Below are positions 22,897-36,343 of a stretch of DNA of 64,000 bases, one piece after another (positions within the stretch are counted from its first letter, which is position 1; each line of letters opens with the position of its first letter). Below the pieces are notes generated by a model. It saw nothing but the letters and a program-made list of their open reading frames with translations. It had not been told where the DNA came from and searched no databases. Source of the stretch: Crambe crambe (lineage: Eukaryota > Porifera > Demospongiae > Poecilosclerida > Crambeidae); the NCBI GenBank assembly GCA_963924555.1, contig OZ004595.1:868001-932000 (forward strand), written 5' to 3'. The position numbers and the translations under genes are program-made.

Positions 22897-25800
22897 ATGG
22901 CAGAGGGAAAATCTAAACAGGTGAGCTGTAATGCATGCTCATCAGTAGGTCTAGAAATCCAGATGAAGAACTTGTTCACTACACGCATAGATGCCATTTA
23001 TAAGGCTATGGCGCCTAAAATATTGGGGAGGACAGCTGCATTGGTCGGCTAATTCGCCTCAAACTGCAGCTGTTTGTTTGTTATGTACAGCCTGTCCTGC
23101 TATTTATCAGTTGGCCAATTTATCTTTCTAGTAGAGATAGCAGTTAGCTAGGTCTGCAAGTTCTTTTAGACTTGACTGGTAGATGTGTTACTGCTAGTTT
23201 ATAGTTTGACTATCTAGATATTTCCTCCCAATACAGGAACTCGAGGGAGAGCTTCAGGTTGCATTGGAGGTGAGTTGTCATGAAAGTAGCTGCTGTGATG
23301 TTGTGTTGATCCAGTGCCCTCTGGTCAGTCACTGCAAAGCACCTTAGGCCCATAGAAACAGTCTGTCAAAGACGAGGGATGCTCGTTTGCAGGGATGGGT
23401 TGTGTACCTCCAGCATGTGGGGCCTAATGTTTCGTACAGATTGTCAACATGCCTCAGCTTGTGTGCCTACTAGACCCCTGTCCATTTTTATAGGCCAAAT
23501 GCTGACTCGGCATAATTCTAGTGCACCTCTAGCTCTGCCGAGGGAAGTGGGAGGAGTCTTATGACTCACAGACCCCAGGATAATATTGAGCACACTTTTT
23601 AATGAACATTCCCCACGTTTGGTGTGTGCAGCTCATTGCATGCTAGACCCCTGCTCAATTTTTTATAAGCCGTTACCAACCCATTCAAGTGTACCGAGGG
23701 AAATGGGCGGGGTCTAATGACTCATGGACCCCATGACCGTATAGAGCAAGATGTGCTCTACAGGTTCTCCAAGTTTGGAGGCTGTAGCTCGCATGCTGTG
23801 GGTGTGGTGATTTTTTTTTGTGGTGCATGATGACTGTCTTTGTGTGTTGGTTGTATGGTTGTCTCACCTTCTCTCTCTCACTCCTCACAGTTGAAGGCAG
23901 ACTATCAGTGGAGGATAGAGTACTGTGAACAGGTGAGTGATGAGTGTAGCAGTGGTGTGATGAGGGCGTGGCATGTGGCCCAGTCCATACCTGGTGTGTA
24001 TTCCATGTGTGCAGGGATTGTCTGCTGCTCAGAAGGAGCTCAGTCAGCCTTCCCTGAGTGAAGCAAGGCAGTCTGAGCTTGAGAAGGAGGTGAAGTGTTG
24101 TGAGGGATGGATCCAGAGATGTAAAAAGCTTCTCCTTGCTAGAGAAGAAGAAATAAAGAAGCTACAAGATGCCCTGGGGCAACTTACTTGTAAGTATAAA
24201 GATTTAGCACTAATTAGATGATGTAATGATACATAAGTAATAGCCCAGAGCTATAAAATAGTGTGCGCTCAGCTGGGAGGTGTAATTAGTAATTAATAGT
24301 AACATGTAAGAATTAATTAGTGACTAATTAAAAGTAGGTGAAATTAATAAATGTTTGATTGGCCATAACTTTTGAAGGGAAAGTGCTGTAGTCTTGAAAT
24401 AAGAACCATTCTGCTCAGAAAATTCTACTCTTTCTTTGTGTCACTACTAGCATTACTTAAGAGAGTGTTAGGGAGGTGGTAATCCATTTTGGCATGTATT
24501 TTAATCATTTTATCAGCAGAATGTGACTGTTGTGATGTCTTATTATAAACTGTTATGTAAATAATGTTCTTTTTCCCTCTTCAGCTGCTTCCCAGAAGCC
24601 TGACTCTTCTTCCCAGAAAGAAACACAGAGTGAGTATTGTAAGCCACAATAAGTGGTCCCATTGACAGCAATGTACACATACAATGATGTGCTTTAATTG
24701 AGGTTCTTGGCCAATTAAATAAAATATTACCATTACACCAGCATTACCCAGAGCTATATAAAATAGTGCTAATTTTACTCTTTCTTTGTGTCACTACTAA
24801 AGTATCAGGGAGGACCAGGTGATATCCATTTTGACGTGATATAATATGACTAATGGAATTGAATGTGACATTGTTAGAGTACTAAAGTATCATTATTATT
24901 TCCCCTCTATAATAGATACCTCCTCTGATCCTGTCTCTACTCAAAATGAACCTCTGACTGGATTTGGTGAGTTATACTGGAATGTGGCATCTCAAGTACA
25001 ATAACATCCATACAATTTCCTTCTCAATCTTTATGACTCAGTTTCCAATGAGATGCTGCAACATGAAAATGCTTGTTCTAAGGTTATTGCAGAGAAAATC
25101 TGTGTGGATATCAACATCATAAGGCTGGTTTACTCTGGCCTTCCTCGATCAGGGAAGACGTGCAGTCGACGTCGTTTGATGGGAGAGATCTTGAATATCT
25201 TGATGGCCATGGAGAAGGAACAGCCAAGCACAGGAGTGGTGGAGGAGGGAGGCCATGTTGTCATCAGGAATGTCCATTCTGATGTGGGAACAATTGTGTC
25301 CCGGAGATGGTCGGTACTTAAGGATGTGTTAGAGGAAGCTGGTATATATAGCCGGTTATTCTATGAAACTGTCAAGAGTGGCACAACATCAGCAGTTGGC
25401 AGAGATACAGCTTCGCAGTCTTCTATATCTGATGCTGATACGAGAAAGCAGAGGGTAGAGGACATGGAAGAGATTCTCTCTCTTTTCCGAGAAGCCATGC
25501 ATGCTAAAGAGTGGGGCAAAGTAAAGTACCTATTGGAGGACACTATCCTTTTGATAAATACTGACACTGGTGGTCATCCAGAATTTTTGGAAATGCATGC
25601 TGCCCTCGTCATGGGTCCTTCCCTTTACCTTCTCTTCAGCCGACTGACCGACCAACTGGATAGCCTCTTTAAAGTGTATTATACCAATGAAGAAGGTGTG
25701 TCTACTGACCCAGAAGATTCTACGTTGACCATGGAAGAAGTTTTATTTCAATCTCTCTCCAGCATCGAATGCTTTAGTGAGCGTTCATTGGATAGTCATG

Positions 25801-28638
25801 ATGGACCCCCAGTAAAGCGTCGTGAGTTCTCGGGTCACTTCAAGTCAAAAGCCGTCTTTGTGGGAACACATCGAGACAAGGTGAATGACGAAGAGTTCAA
25901 GGAGAAAGATGGACTCCTTCAGAAGAGAATCAAAAATACAAGTTTTTATAAGAACGAGATTATCGAGTTCGTCTCAGAGGACCAGCTGATATTGGCAGTC
26001 AATAATTATGATGGTGGCCAAGAAGAGATAGAGGAGATCAGAAAAGTCCTGGAGAGAATAATCAAAAGGAGCTTCAGTAAAATAACCATTCCAGCTGCCT
26101 GGTTAATGTTGAGTCTCTATGTACGGAAAAAGAATTTGCGTGTGATGAGTTTAGTGGAATGTGAAGAGCTTGGAGGGAAGCTCGGAATCAGTCCCAGTGA
26201 GCTGCAAGAAGCATTGTGGTTCCTGCACCATTGTGTGGGCCTCATTTTGTATTATCCCGAGTTAGACTCATTGAAAGATACAGTCATCTGTGATGTGCAA
26301 GTCCTGTTTGATAGCGTAACAAACCTTGTCAAGAAGACGTTCACTTTTGAGAAAGTTGGGAAGAGAGTGGCAGAAAAATTCAGAGAGAAAGCACAGTTCT
26401 CACTTAAAGATTTGAAGAGTGCTACATCAAGTTGCGCTAATGCCCTCATTCCACTCGAGAAATTGGTGGATCTTCTTGAATACCTCAACATATTGGCACA
26501 CTTCACTCCCACATCTCCTACAGGAGCTAGTTCCACATCTCCTACAGGAGCTAGTTCCACTCAAGAGGAGGTGTACTTCATGCCCAGTATCCTCAAGAGT
26601 GCCAGAGCCAGTGAATTGACAGTCGAGACCTCCGATGAAGACCCAGCCCCCTTACTGCTACGCTATGATTGTGGCTATGTGCCTCTGGGCACATTTTCTT
26701 ACATGATTGCCAACATTGTTTCTCAGCACTCTAAGGACTGGAGGCTGGTTGAAGGAGCTATTCGAAAAAATAAAGTTGAGTTCCACGTGGGGGAGGACTA
26801 TGACAAAATCACACTCATCTCGCGTCCCTTGTACCTCGAAGTTGCAATTGCACTACGACAATGTAGGAAACGAGTAACTCGGATTAAAATGCTCTGCAGT
26901 CGTGTTCGTGGGGTAGTTCAGTCCACCCTGAAGACGGTCACCTCACGTTTGAACTACAAATTCATGATGGATTATAAGTTAGCCTTCAAGTGCCCCATCC
27001 ACTCTGGTACAGATCATCTCTGTGTGCTGGCAGAAGAATCTGCACCCTGTATGGAGTGTCTACAAGACCCTCAACAGATAAAACCAGTGGACTTGGAGCC
27101 TAAACATACCATTTGGTTTGAAGAGGTAGGGAACCAACTGAGTTATTACGTATGTCATTGGATTTGACTCATTTCCTCTTAATAGGAAGGTGGTGTGCAA
27201 CCTTTTAATGTCAGTGGTAAGTGTATATTCAAAGCAGAGAGTAACAGGGTATTTCATCAAGATCAACTACCACCAAATTATTCCCCTCCATAATGTATAG
27301 CCACTTCTGGTTCTCTTGGGATGGATGCTGTTTATGCAGTTAGTCAATACCTGAAAGACATAGACAGAGAAGAAGTGGTCAGACTGGGGATAGCTCTTGG
27401 ATTGTCATTCATCAAACTCAAAGGCATGATTATATTTCCTGAAGATGTCATAGCATCATGGTTGAAGGGAGACGACAAATGTGGTCCTCCCAGCTGGACT
27501 AGTCTGGCCACAGCTCTTGAAAGAACTGGTCACACAGCTATTGCCTCCAAAGTCAGGAAAGGTGAGCACAATCAAAGTCAATGAGATTACAAACACTTAA
27601 TTAGTTGATCTGTTTCCTATTTTATAGAAAAGCTCAGTCAAGTCCTCACTACTCCTTCACCTCCAAGACCTACACCAGCAGGTGAGCAGTTTAACAGAGT
27701 GTGTATTATCATACTGGTACATGGTACTGTTAATGAATGCAGGTCCTTCTGTCAACCCTTTACCTGATGAGGTGGACAGTACTCTAAAGCGCTCACCTGA
27801 TAACAGTCATGAAAGGTCTCACCAAATTCCTTCCACTTCTCAAAGACCTCATCGTAAATATGTAGTTTTGTAATTCTGTGAATAATTATTAGATGTTCAT
27901 TTTTACCATACTTTAGCTCAGTCTACCAATTCTGAAGGGTTAGGAGAAAGTGGACCTCAACCAGCAAGTAAGTATGTGTCCCTCGCATGAACCCCCTCGT
28001 ATCATAGTGCCACCTGTCCATGTCCAGCTAATATTGATCCATCAGCATTACATCATTAGCATTACATCATTACATTAGCATTACATCATTATTATTGCAA
28101 TGACTTCTCCTTGGTTTCTTTTAGCATCAATTATTATATTATTAATGAGCGTGGGTATTTTGTTGCTCAAGCCTACATAGAAAGTGCTACCGCACTCTCT
28201 GATTGGTGCATGATGGGACCCCTCAATGTATTTTCATACTTTGTCATACCCCTTAACATGAAGATACCTTTCTGTCTTCACCACTAGAGAATTTTGTTAA
28301 TGATATTTATATCACACACAGACACAGACAAACCTACTCTCCTGACTCTCATCAAGTTCAAGTGTTGTGATGGTTCACATGTCAGTATTGCTGAAGAAAT
28401 TGGTATCCGTTATATGGAGTTTGGTATTCTTCTTCTTCGAGATGAAACTGGTGCTAAAGTGGGCTCCATAACTCACAAACACAAGGAGAATCCAAATGCG
28501 ATAAACCTTGAGATATTTCAATCATGGCTTGGTGGTGCTGGTCTACAACCAGTCAGTTGGAAGACATTAGTTGACGTTCTTAAGGATGTCAAACTTAAAG
28601 TTCTGGCTGACAAGATCTCAGCAGCTAAAGCATTTTAA
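22897..28638 (+). CDS. Gene B: coiled-coil/Roc-COR GTPase with two death domains
   Basis: Thirteen exons by eye: 22897-22920, 23237-23269, 23891-23932, 24015-24189, 24585-24629, 24916-24966, 25042-27125, 27186-27216, 27301-27561, 27628-27681, 27743-27853, 27917-27967, 28322-28638. The frame is continuous (3279 bases, 1092 residues). Exons 1-5 nearly match gene A, including the coiled coil. The GTPase exon is strongly diverged but keeps P-loop GLPRSGKT (156-163), STGVVE, DTGGH and THRDK, followed by a COR region. Exon 9 is a death domain (starting ATSGSLGMDAVYAVSQYLKD); exon 13 is a second, C-terminal death domain. If intron 11 is not removed, translation stops at 27871-27873 with only one death domain, so two C-termini are possible. 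Direct repeats of SPTGASST occur in the COR part. Adaptor-type death signalling is inferred. Confidence 0.85.
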
Positions 28639-29029
28639 CACACCTAGAAGTGAGTTGTCTTTGTCAGAGGGGGTAGTAGTGTCAGTTCCCCTAATATGGA
28701 ATAGCACTAATAATTTCATGTAACTGACATGGATTCCATTCTTGTATACTGACCAACACAAACCCTCAAGGTATGTGGTGGATATTTGGATGATTCAAAG
28801 CCGTTGTTGTTGTTATTGTTGTTGTTATTGGACAAATTTTGGTAATTTGGTCATTCCCACATATACTGTGATACCTACAAAGTCTCATTCCCATACCAAG
28901 ATATCCATTCCCTGAGGTATTCCCATCATGTACTTCAAACTTTGTTTCATGTGATCTATATTAGGCAGTTTACCAGCTATAGCCTCTGGTCATGCACCCA
29001 TTTATGTATAAGCATTAGTCACCCAACCC
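28639..29029. other. 3' flank of gene B
   Basis: No gene is recognised. A GTT-rich microsatellite lies at about 28803-28830. Confidence 0.5.
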
Positions 29030-29135
29030 ATGATACAACCACTTTACATACTCACCAAGCATATGAAGAACTCAGGTGCTATTAATATGGAGATATTTCA
29101 ATTGTGGCTCGGTGGTGCTGGTGGAAGTGAGTTAG
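29030..29135 (+). pseudogene. Fragment of gene B's second death-domain exon
   Basis: Encodes NSGAINMEIFQLWLGGAG, closely related to the NAINLEIFQSWLGGAG segment of exon 13 of gene B. It lacks the rest of the domain and is followed by unrelated DNA. It is a partial tandem duplicate. Confidence 0.65.
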
Positions 29136-29579
29136 TGTTCCATGATGGTTGTGTGATAAACCAGAGAGCAAAATAAAGCTATGGCCACTATGCCTTAAGA
29201 TGCCTGGGGAAAACCCTGCAATTAGCTTTGCTGCATTTTCAATGGATATGACACTGAATGTTTTTTACCTGTATGAAATGGACCAGTTACCATAATACAG
29301 TGTTGTGTCTTAGAGACACCAGGTTAAGTGCATTCACAGTGGGTGGTTGCTTTTGTGTACCTTATCATGTATTCATTGGTGGGTGTATTTATGGCATGTG
29401 GTCTGTGAACTCTGACCTTTCATCAATGGAGAGGATAAGGATAACTATACCTCACCTCATTAATTGACAGGGACTTACTCATTAAAGTACTATTGGCAGA
29501 TTTTTATCTGGCCTTGATTATATTCTTTTGTAGGTCATACTGCAGCTACTTCAACTCACCAAATAATTATCCTGATTCC

Positions 29580-30840
29580 CATTCCCTGATTCCCTGACTG
29601 ATTCCCATTCCAGCCAACCTGATGTGTCTGCTCTATGATCACTAGAAAGACATAGGAGAGAACAAATGTGAACAAGTAGCATTTCTATGAAATGAAGCAA
29701 TCACTGGAAGGACATACGTGAAGCATAGGAGAGACCAAAAATATGACTCAAAGACCCTGAGATGGTGTGATATTAAGTCACCCACCTGGAAATTATGTAG
29801 GAAAGTGACATGACAGTGGTGCTGAGTAAAGTTCCTTCAGTCACCAAGATAGAAGTGAAGGAGTTACATAAGATCAACCCAAGAAAGAGTTTTGGAACGA
29901 TCTGAGGACACTGCACTGTAAGATGTGTTTTATTATGATTACATCATCATAGTGTAAAGATTGTGCAGCTGTATGATTTTAATTATTGTAGACTCTCAAA
30001 TTTCTACCACAGGAATGATCATTGGACAAAGACTTCTTATGCTATAAGTCAAACCATCTTGTGTCATTCCCCAGTCCATGTGATATCAGTCCCACTGGCA
30101 GTGACATGTAAGAAATGCAGGTATGTCATGTTCACTGCAAGTACTTTTATGTGTGTGTGTTCATGTGCACAATGTCCTTATACTAAGACACGTTAATTAC
30201 GTGATCACTTTCTGTACTGTATTTTACTTGTGATATCTCAGAAATGCTTTCAGCTAAGTGCTTTCATTTTTGTGTTCCCTGATTGATTCATATACTGATC
30301 CTCATTCCAGCCCTCTCTGTCTGATTCCCATCCCAGCCCTCTCTGTCAATCCTTCCTGATATGTCTCCTCTACACAAGCAATCACATGGAGTATAGGAGT
30401 CAACCAAAAATTGAGTGAAGTTTGACCCACAGTTTGGTGAAGCATATTGGGTGATGTCGTCTTGATGTCTTCTGAGGACATTGTAAGATAATATATTATA
30501 TCTACTTCAGTAAGTGGTACAATACACCAAATGTCATTCCTACCTGCAGTCTGACTGAACTTCAGTTCCACCACAGGAATGATCATTGGACAATAGAAGA
30601 CTTCTTATGCTGTAAGTTTATTCTTACAACAAACCATCTCTGTCGTTCATGTTTGTTATCTCCATGTGTCGTATACTGTTCCACATACTGCAATCCAATT
30701 GCAGTGCATTGTTCCGATGTTTTGATTTCCCATGTCCACCTGACATTCATAGTGTGGAATGTTACAGCTCCCAGTGACTGTTCAAGGTATGTATATCTGT
30801 GCACTAGAGTTGGTAAAGGGTCTCAGTGCAGTATAGCTAG
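29580..30840. repeat. Two diverged direct copies of a non-coding unit
   Basis: The series 'ctgattcccattccagcc', 'ggacac/att..gtaagat', 'ccaccacaggaatgatcattggacaa' and 'gacttcttatgct' appears in the same order at about 29580-30060 and about 30310-30615. The copies are well diverged. No coding exon is supported. Confidence 0.55.
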
Positions 30841-31148
30841 CTAGAACTATTGGAGATCTTTACCAATTTTTCACTGCAGAGACTATAATAGATGATAATA
30901 TGGATACTTATTATTACAGGCTCTATCTGCACATGGCCAGATACTGCAGTAAACTTGCATTTTGCTGTCTACACTAGTTGCATGTCCTCTCACTGCTTTG
31001 TGGTTCAATACTTATTGAAGTATTTTTGATAGGACCAGGAGAAGAATTGGGACGTTTGGGTCCATGGGGAGGGGTGACATGGAGTAATGTAATATTTGAG
31101 ATCTTCTGACTCCAAAAGTCCAGCTGAAGCTACTTAAGGTTTTATTGA

Positions 31149-32119
<971 letters not shown>

Positions 32120-32169
32120 GTGAGACACTACTCAACAGATATCCTTTCTACATCCATAGGCGGTAGATA

Positions 32170-32600
32170 GGATATAGCTAACTTCTCTACAGCAGATTGC
32201 AGTGATCTTGCAATCTTCCCCCTCTCTGTATTAGTGGTGCCTATTGTGTTAGTCTATATCATGTTTGCTGGATCACTTTGATGTTTATGAACAAATCACA
32301 TATTAACAACTCTTTCTTTCATTATAATTATATAGTTGCTCCAAGTTCTTTAGGATCAGCTGACCATTTTGAAATCACTGGAAAGGTGATTACAAACACT
32401 TAATTAGTTGATCTGTTTCCTATTTTATAGAAAAGATTGGTCAAGTCCTCACTACTCCTTCACCTCCAAGACCTACACCAGCAGGTGAGCAGTTTAACAG
32501 AGTGTGTATTATCATACTGGTACATGGTACTGTAATGGATGCAGGTCCTTCTGTCAACCCTTTACCTGATGAGGTGGACAGTAACAGGTCTTATCTAAGC
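32170..32600 (+). pseudogene. Relic of the 3' end of a Roc-COR-Death gene
   Basis: 32170-32335 resembles intron 8 of genes A and D. It is followed by the 54-base Pro-rich linker exon (about 32431-32484) and the beginning of the terminal exon (about 32546-32590, SVNPLPDEVDS). There is no GTPase or complete death-domain exon. It is a second decayed array member, lying just upstream of the DNA transposon. Confidence 0.7.
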
Positions 32601-32790
32601 AAATGCCAAGTAATTATTTCGATTCATGATTGAAATATTCACACACACCATCACCCCTTTGTATCTATCTAACTATAAATCATATTGTGTGAGAAAAATT
32701 AATAATGAGAAGAGAAGATGAGGCATATTGTATAGTCATGTGATTGAGGGAAGAATTGTGAGTACATTGACACGGGACTGGGAGAGGGTA

Positions 32791-35014
32791 TGGCAATCCG
32801 TTCAAGACAATATTATCAAAGAAATATATGGGCATATGATCCTATATTTGTGTGCATGTAACTACATTTTATATATGCTCAAAATTTCAACATATATATG
32901 TTCCTCAAAAGACAAGAAATATATATGGGCAAAATTTCAACATATATAATAATATTACTCAAATTGTGGCAAAATTTCAACATATATAATAATATTACTC
33001 AAATTGTGGCAAAATTTCAACATAGCACTCAAAAGACAAAAATCCATGGGCATATGATCCTATATTTGTGTGCATGTAACTTCATGATTATATATGATCA
33101 AAAGTTCAATTTGCATTCGACATTGCATGATCTAATTTCAACATTATATATTTTTCAAGTGAGGTCAAAGTTTAATCAGGTTAAAGGTTACCTTCCCCCG
33201 GCACGCCTGTGCTGCGTCGACCTTTTACCTTTCTTCAGACATTGCAATGGATCCAGAGTTAAGCCAGTGTATAGCCTCAGTGCCAGCCTGTGTACGTCAG
33301 CTTGAAAGCAGTACCGATACTACCGATATCAATTTGGCTGAGTCATTGACTCGCAGGGCCGAAGAGTTTGTAGAACTGCTTCGTGTTCTTTCAGGTGAGG
33401 CACTCATAAAGCTAGCTCAATAAGAATGTAATTGATTACATTGCAGGTCGTTTAGAGGAGTTACACAGTTCTTCCCAGCAGGCTGCAAGAAACCTGCAGA
33501 ATTATATTGCCCTCTCTTCAATACTGCAACATTTTGCAACTTTGTTTTCTGATCGAACAATGGAATTGGAGGATTTGTATTGTAATCCATGGATGTCATT
33601 GACTATTTCCTGCCCAGTAGTAGGAGATGGTAGACCTGGAAGGCCCTCAGTAGTGATATCTGAACAGCAGATCACAACACTACTAGACTTGGGTTTCAAC
33701 TATACTTCTATGGCTGCAATGTTTGCAGTATCAGAGAGAACTTTATTCTGAAGGAGGACTGAGTTAGGACTTCAGACTGGGCGTCACTATAGCGACATAT
33801 CTGACGATGACCTAGACACTGTTGTACGCTCACTAGTACAGGTAAGATTCTATGAAACCAAGGGGAATATTTTTAATGCATTTTTTCTGTTACAGGAGTC
33901 CGTGAATTCAGGGTTGTCTATGATCCGAGGTGGACTTCAAGCGAGGGGAATTATTGTCCAGTGTAGAAGGGTAGCAGATTCTCTACACAGAGTCGATCCT
34001 TTAAGCCAAATAATCTGACGCAGAATAACTACATACTGGAGACGATATTCTGTTCCTACGCCCAACAGTTTATGGTATGCAAATCTAATTAATAGGTATT
34101 ATGAATAATTGGTCGATATTTTAATGAAGGCATATCGATGGGCTGCACAAACTGATTAGGTGGAAATTGGTCATACATGGAGGTATATAATGTAATATAG
34201 AACAGTGGGAGTAGTGGGTAGTGAGACGGCAGGTTATGGAGATTTGGATTGTAGAAGTACTTATTTAGTTAGTTCAAAGTTCAAATTGATATAAGAATGT
34301 GATTACAGCTCAAGAATAGCTATATACTTGAGTGGAGAGGACTGAGCCTAGAGATATGAAAATTTTCACTGCTAAGGTTGCTAAAAAATCCAAAAGTATA
34401 ATATATATTATAGTAAACTTGTACCTGTCAATAAACATTACCTTTAAGTTAGTAATAGGGATTGGTGTACAACTTAGTACACTCTTACAGTGCCTGTTGT
34501 TAGTTTATAGTGGTCAATAAGACTGATCTTTGTCTGTTGTGTTGTTAGGAATTGATGGCTACTCACAGCTCATTACCTACATTAACTGCTCAGATAACAA
34601 TTCAGCTGAAACAGTGCTAGAGTGTTTTCTTTGTGGTGGACATCAGTATGGGTTCCCTTCTCGAGTGCGGAGTGATTATGGATTAGAGAACTTGCATGTG
34701 GCTTACTGGACAAGTTTGAACTTTGACCTCCCTGGTTGACAAATAATTATCATACATATAATATTTTTGAGTAATGAATATATATTGAAATTTGCCCATA
34801 ATATTATATTCTTTTGAGTAATAATATAAATTTTGCCCATTATATTTCTTGTCTGTTGAGTATGTTGAAATTTTGCCCATATATATTTCTTGTCTTTTGA
34901 GGAACATATATATGTTGAAATTTTGAGCATATATAAAATGTAGCTACATGCATACAAATATAGGATCATATGCCCATATATTTCTTTGATAATATTGTCT
35001 TGAACGGATTGCCA
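32791..35014 (+). mobile_element. 2.2 kb DNA transposon with long terminal inverted repeats and rve-type transposase relic
   Basis: The ends are inverted copies of each other: TGGCAATCCGTTCAAGACAA at 32791 and its complement ending at 35014. The arms are about 170-230 bp, interrupted by small differences, and TA flanks both sides (32789-32790, 35015-35016). Subterminal repeats of 'aaatttcaacatatata' add AT-rich structure. Inside is a decayed transposase with a helix-turn-helix and DDE/rve core. There is no reverse transcriptase, so it is a cut-and-paste element. The superfamily is unassigned. Confidence 0.85.
33247..34739 (+). pseudogene. HTH plus rve/DDE transposase relic
   Basis: Exons by eye: 33247-33394 (start MDPELSQCIASV), 33447 to about 33841, about 33898-34070, a short one near 34131-34180 (HIDGLHKLIRWKLVIHG) and about 34549-34739 (GIDGYSQLITYINCSDNN, then RVRSDYGLEN). 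GRPSVVISEQQITTLLDLGF followed by AMFAVSERTLF is a Clr5/resolvase-like HTH. HIDG and SDYG supply two catalytic Asp residues. Two in-frame stops lie in the middle exons, after SERTLF and after PLSQII. The frame ends in the right inverted repeat before the expected Glu, so the protein is both interrupted and C-terminally truncated. HTH-rve proteins of this type are widespread in animal genomes. Confidence 0.7.
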
Positions 35015-35404
35015 TAGAAGACTGCAGAAAATTATAAATAAGTCAAAAGCAAGTTATGAAGGAAAACGATATGAAAGTCAAGTAAATATTTATGCTTAGA
35101 CTCTGTGCCTCATTCAACCTACTCTCAGTTCCTCTATGAACAAGGCAACAGAGTGAATAGAATGGCCATCAAATCCACTTTACAAAGATCCAAAAAAGTA
35201 AGTCGAAATGGTAACCCCCAATGATTAAAGGGACTGCCTCACTTGAGGGGTTGAAGTCTAGTCAAGGGAGACCACTTTATTTACAAATGGGAAAGGAGCT
35301 TGGGAGGAGGTGGACTGACCATGTCACTGCTGGGTGGACAACCTGCGAGTGGATCGTCAGCCTCTTGCGTGATCTAGGAAGCTGAGTTCACAGCCAGGGT
35401 GGGG

Positions 35405-35465
35405 TCAGTTGTACCCATAGTTGGTGAAGTGCACGTTGTAGACACTCTCTGAGGCAAATTTCTGA
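35405..35465 (-). CDS. Candidate last exon of an unidentified minus-strand gene, second copy
   Basis: Same frame and stop as 190-250. The acceptor here is preceded by a natural pyrimidine-rich tract (CTTCTCCAGATTGCAG). No family assignment. Confidence 0.3.
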
Positions 35466-35720
35466 CTGCAATCTGGAGAAGAGTGGGAATGACAAGGTGA
35501 TTTTAAAGTTCCTCTGATCTGACTACTCTTGGAGTCCTGATTAGAGGGTGGTCTCGTGTCAGGGGTAGATTATATTGATGTACATGAATTGGAACATTTT
35601 CTAGCACTCATGATGACCCCTTACCTAACACCCCACTTGAATGTGACACCAGACATTGTCGTTATCTTGATGAGTGTGATGTTATTGGATCTGCTCTGTA
35701 AGTGAGAGAGATAGTTCATT

Positions 35721-35820
35721 TCAGATGATAATGAAGTCCACCAGTCCCTCCAAGTCTACATAGTTAACAGAAGATAGGGCCAACTCTGGACTCGGGTTGA
35801 TGTGGACAAATGGCCTTGCT
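35721..35820 (-). CDS. Possible minus-strand coding exon
   Basis: A minus-strand frame reads ARPFVHINPSPELALSSV and continues with NYVDLEGLVDFIII to a stop at 35721. The composition is protein-like, but there is no partner exon and no recognised family. The second copy of block X is cut before this point. Confidence 0.2.
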
Positions 35821-36044
35821 TGAGGGAGTCACTCACACACACAGGAACTTTTCTGTGGAAGTAACCATAGGCCTGAGGGGCAGATCTAGGATTTTGAGAT
35901 GGGGCCTCTGTGCTGGGTACAAAAGTGACATAGCTACAAACATCAAGTAATGAAAAGTAAAGTCAGTCAGTTGTCATTCAAAGGATCCACTAATAGCATG
36001 CTCCTTGGGTGGTGAACAATTTTGTTTATTGTGGTGGTCATGAT

Positions 36045-36078
<34 letters not shown>
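36045..36078. repeat. 34-base poly-G run
   Basis: Uninterrupted G homopolymer on the plus strand, flanked by GGTCATGAT and CCTGGCCCCC. The longest of several such runs in the window. Confidence 0.9.
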
Positions 36079-36080
<2 letters not shown>

Positions 36081-36343
36081 TGGCCCCCACAGGCCTTCCA
36101 GCTATAGCATTAACTAGCTACTCGACTCGCCCATAACTTTCACAGGTCTAATGCAACTCAACTGCATCAAGTCAGACTTCTTCCCATCCTTGAAGGCTAC
36201 AGGATATTCGTAGATCAATGATTAATCCTAACACTCGTGATCCTAACACAGACACAATGATCCAGATTGCATGATCTACCACGCCCTTATTTTGTTTCCT
36301 TTTTTTAAAATTTACCTCTGTTACTTAAACTCACGTAGCTACA

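Larger units (their letters stand above)
35215..36040. repeat. Upstream block X, copy 2 (before gene C)
   Basis: 35215-35700 matches the first 750 bases of the window, minus the MITE. It is followed by DNA unique to this copy. Two weak minus-strand exon candidates lie in it (35405-35465 and 35721-35820). Confidence 0.8.

Noticed and set aside
30302-30844. Short open frames on both strands of the duplicated unit
   Set aside because: The frames are not conserved between the two copies of the unit.
33247-34739. Retroviral-type integrase
   Set aside because: The integrase-like core sits between terminal inverted repeats, with no reverse transcriptase, protease or LTRs, so a DNA transposon fits better.
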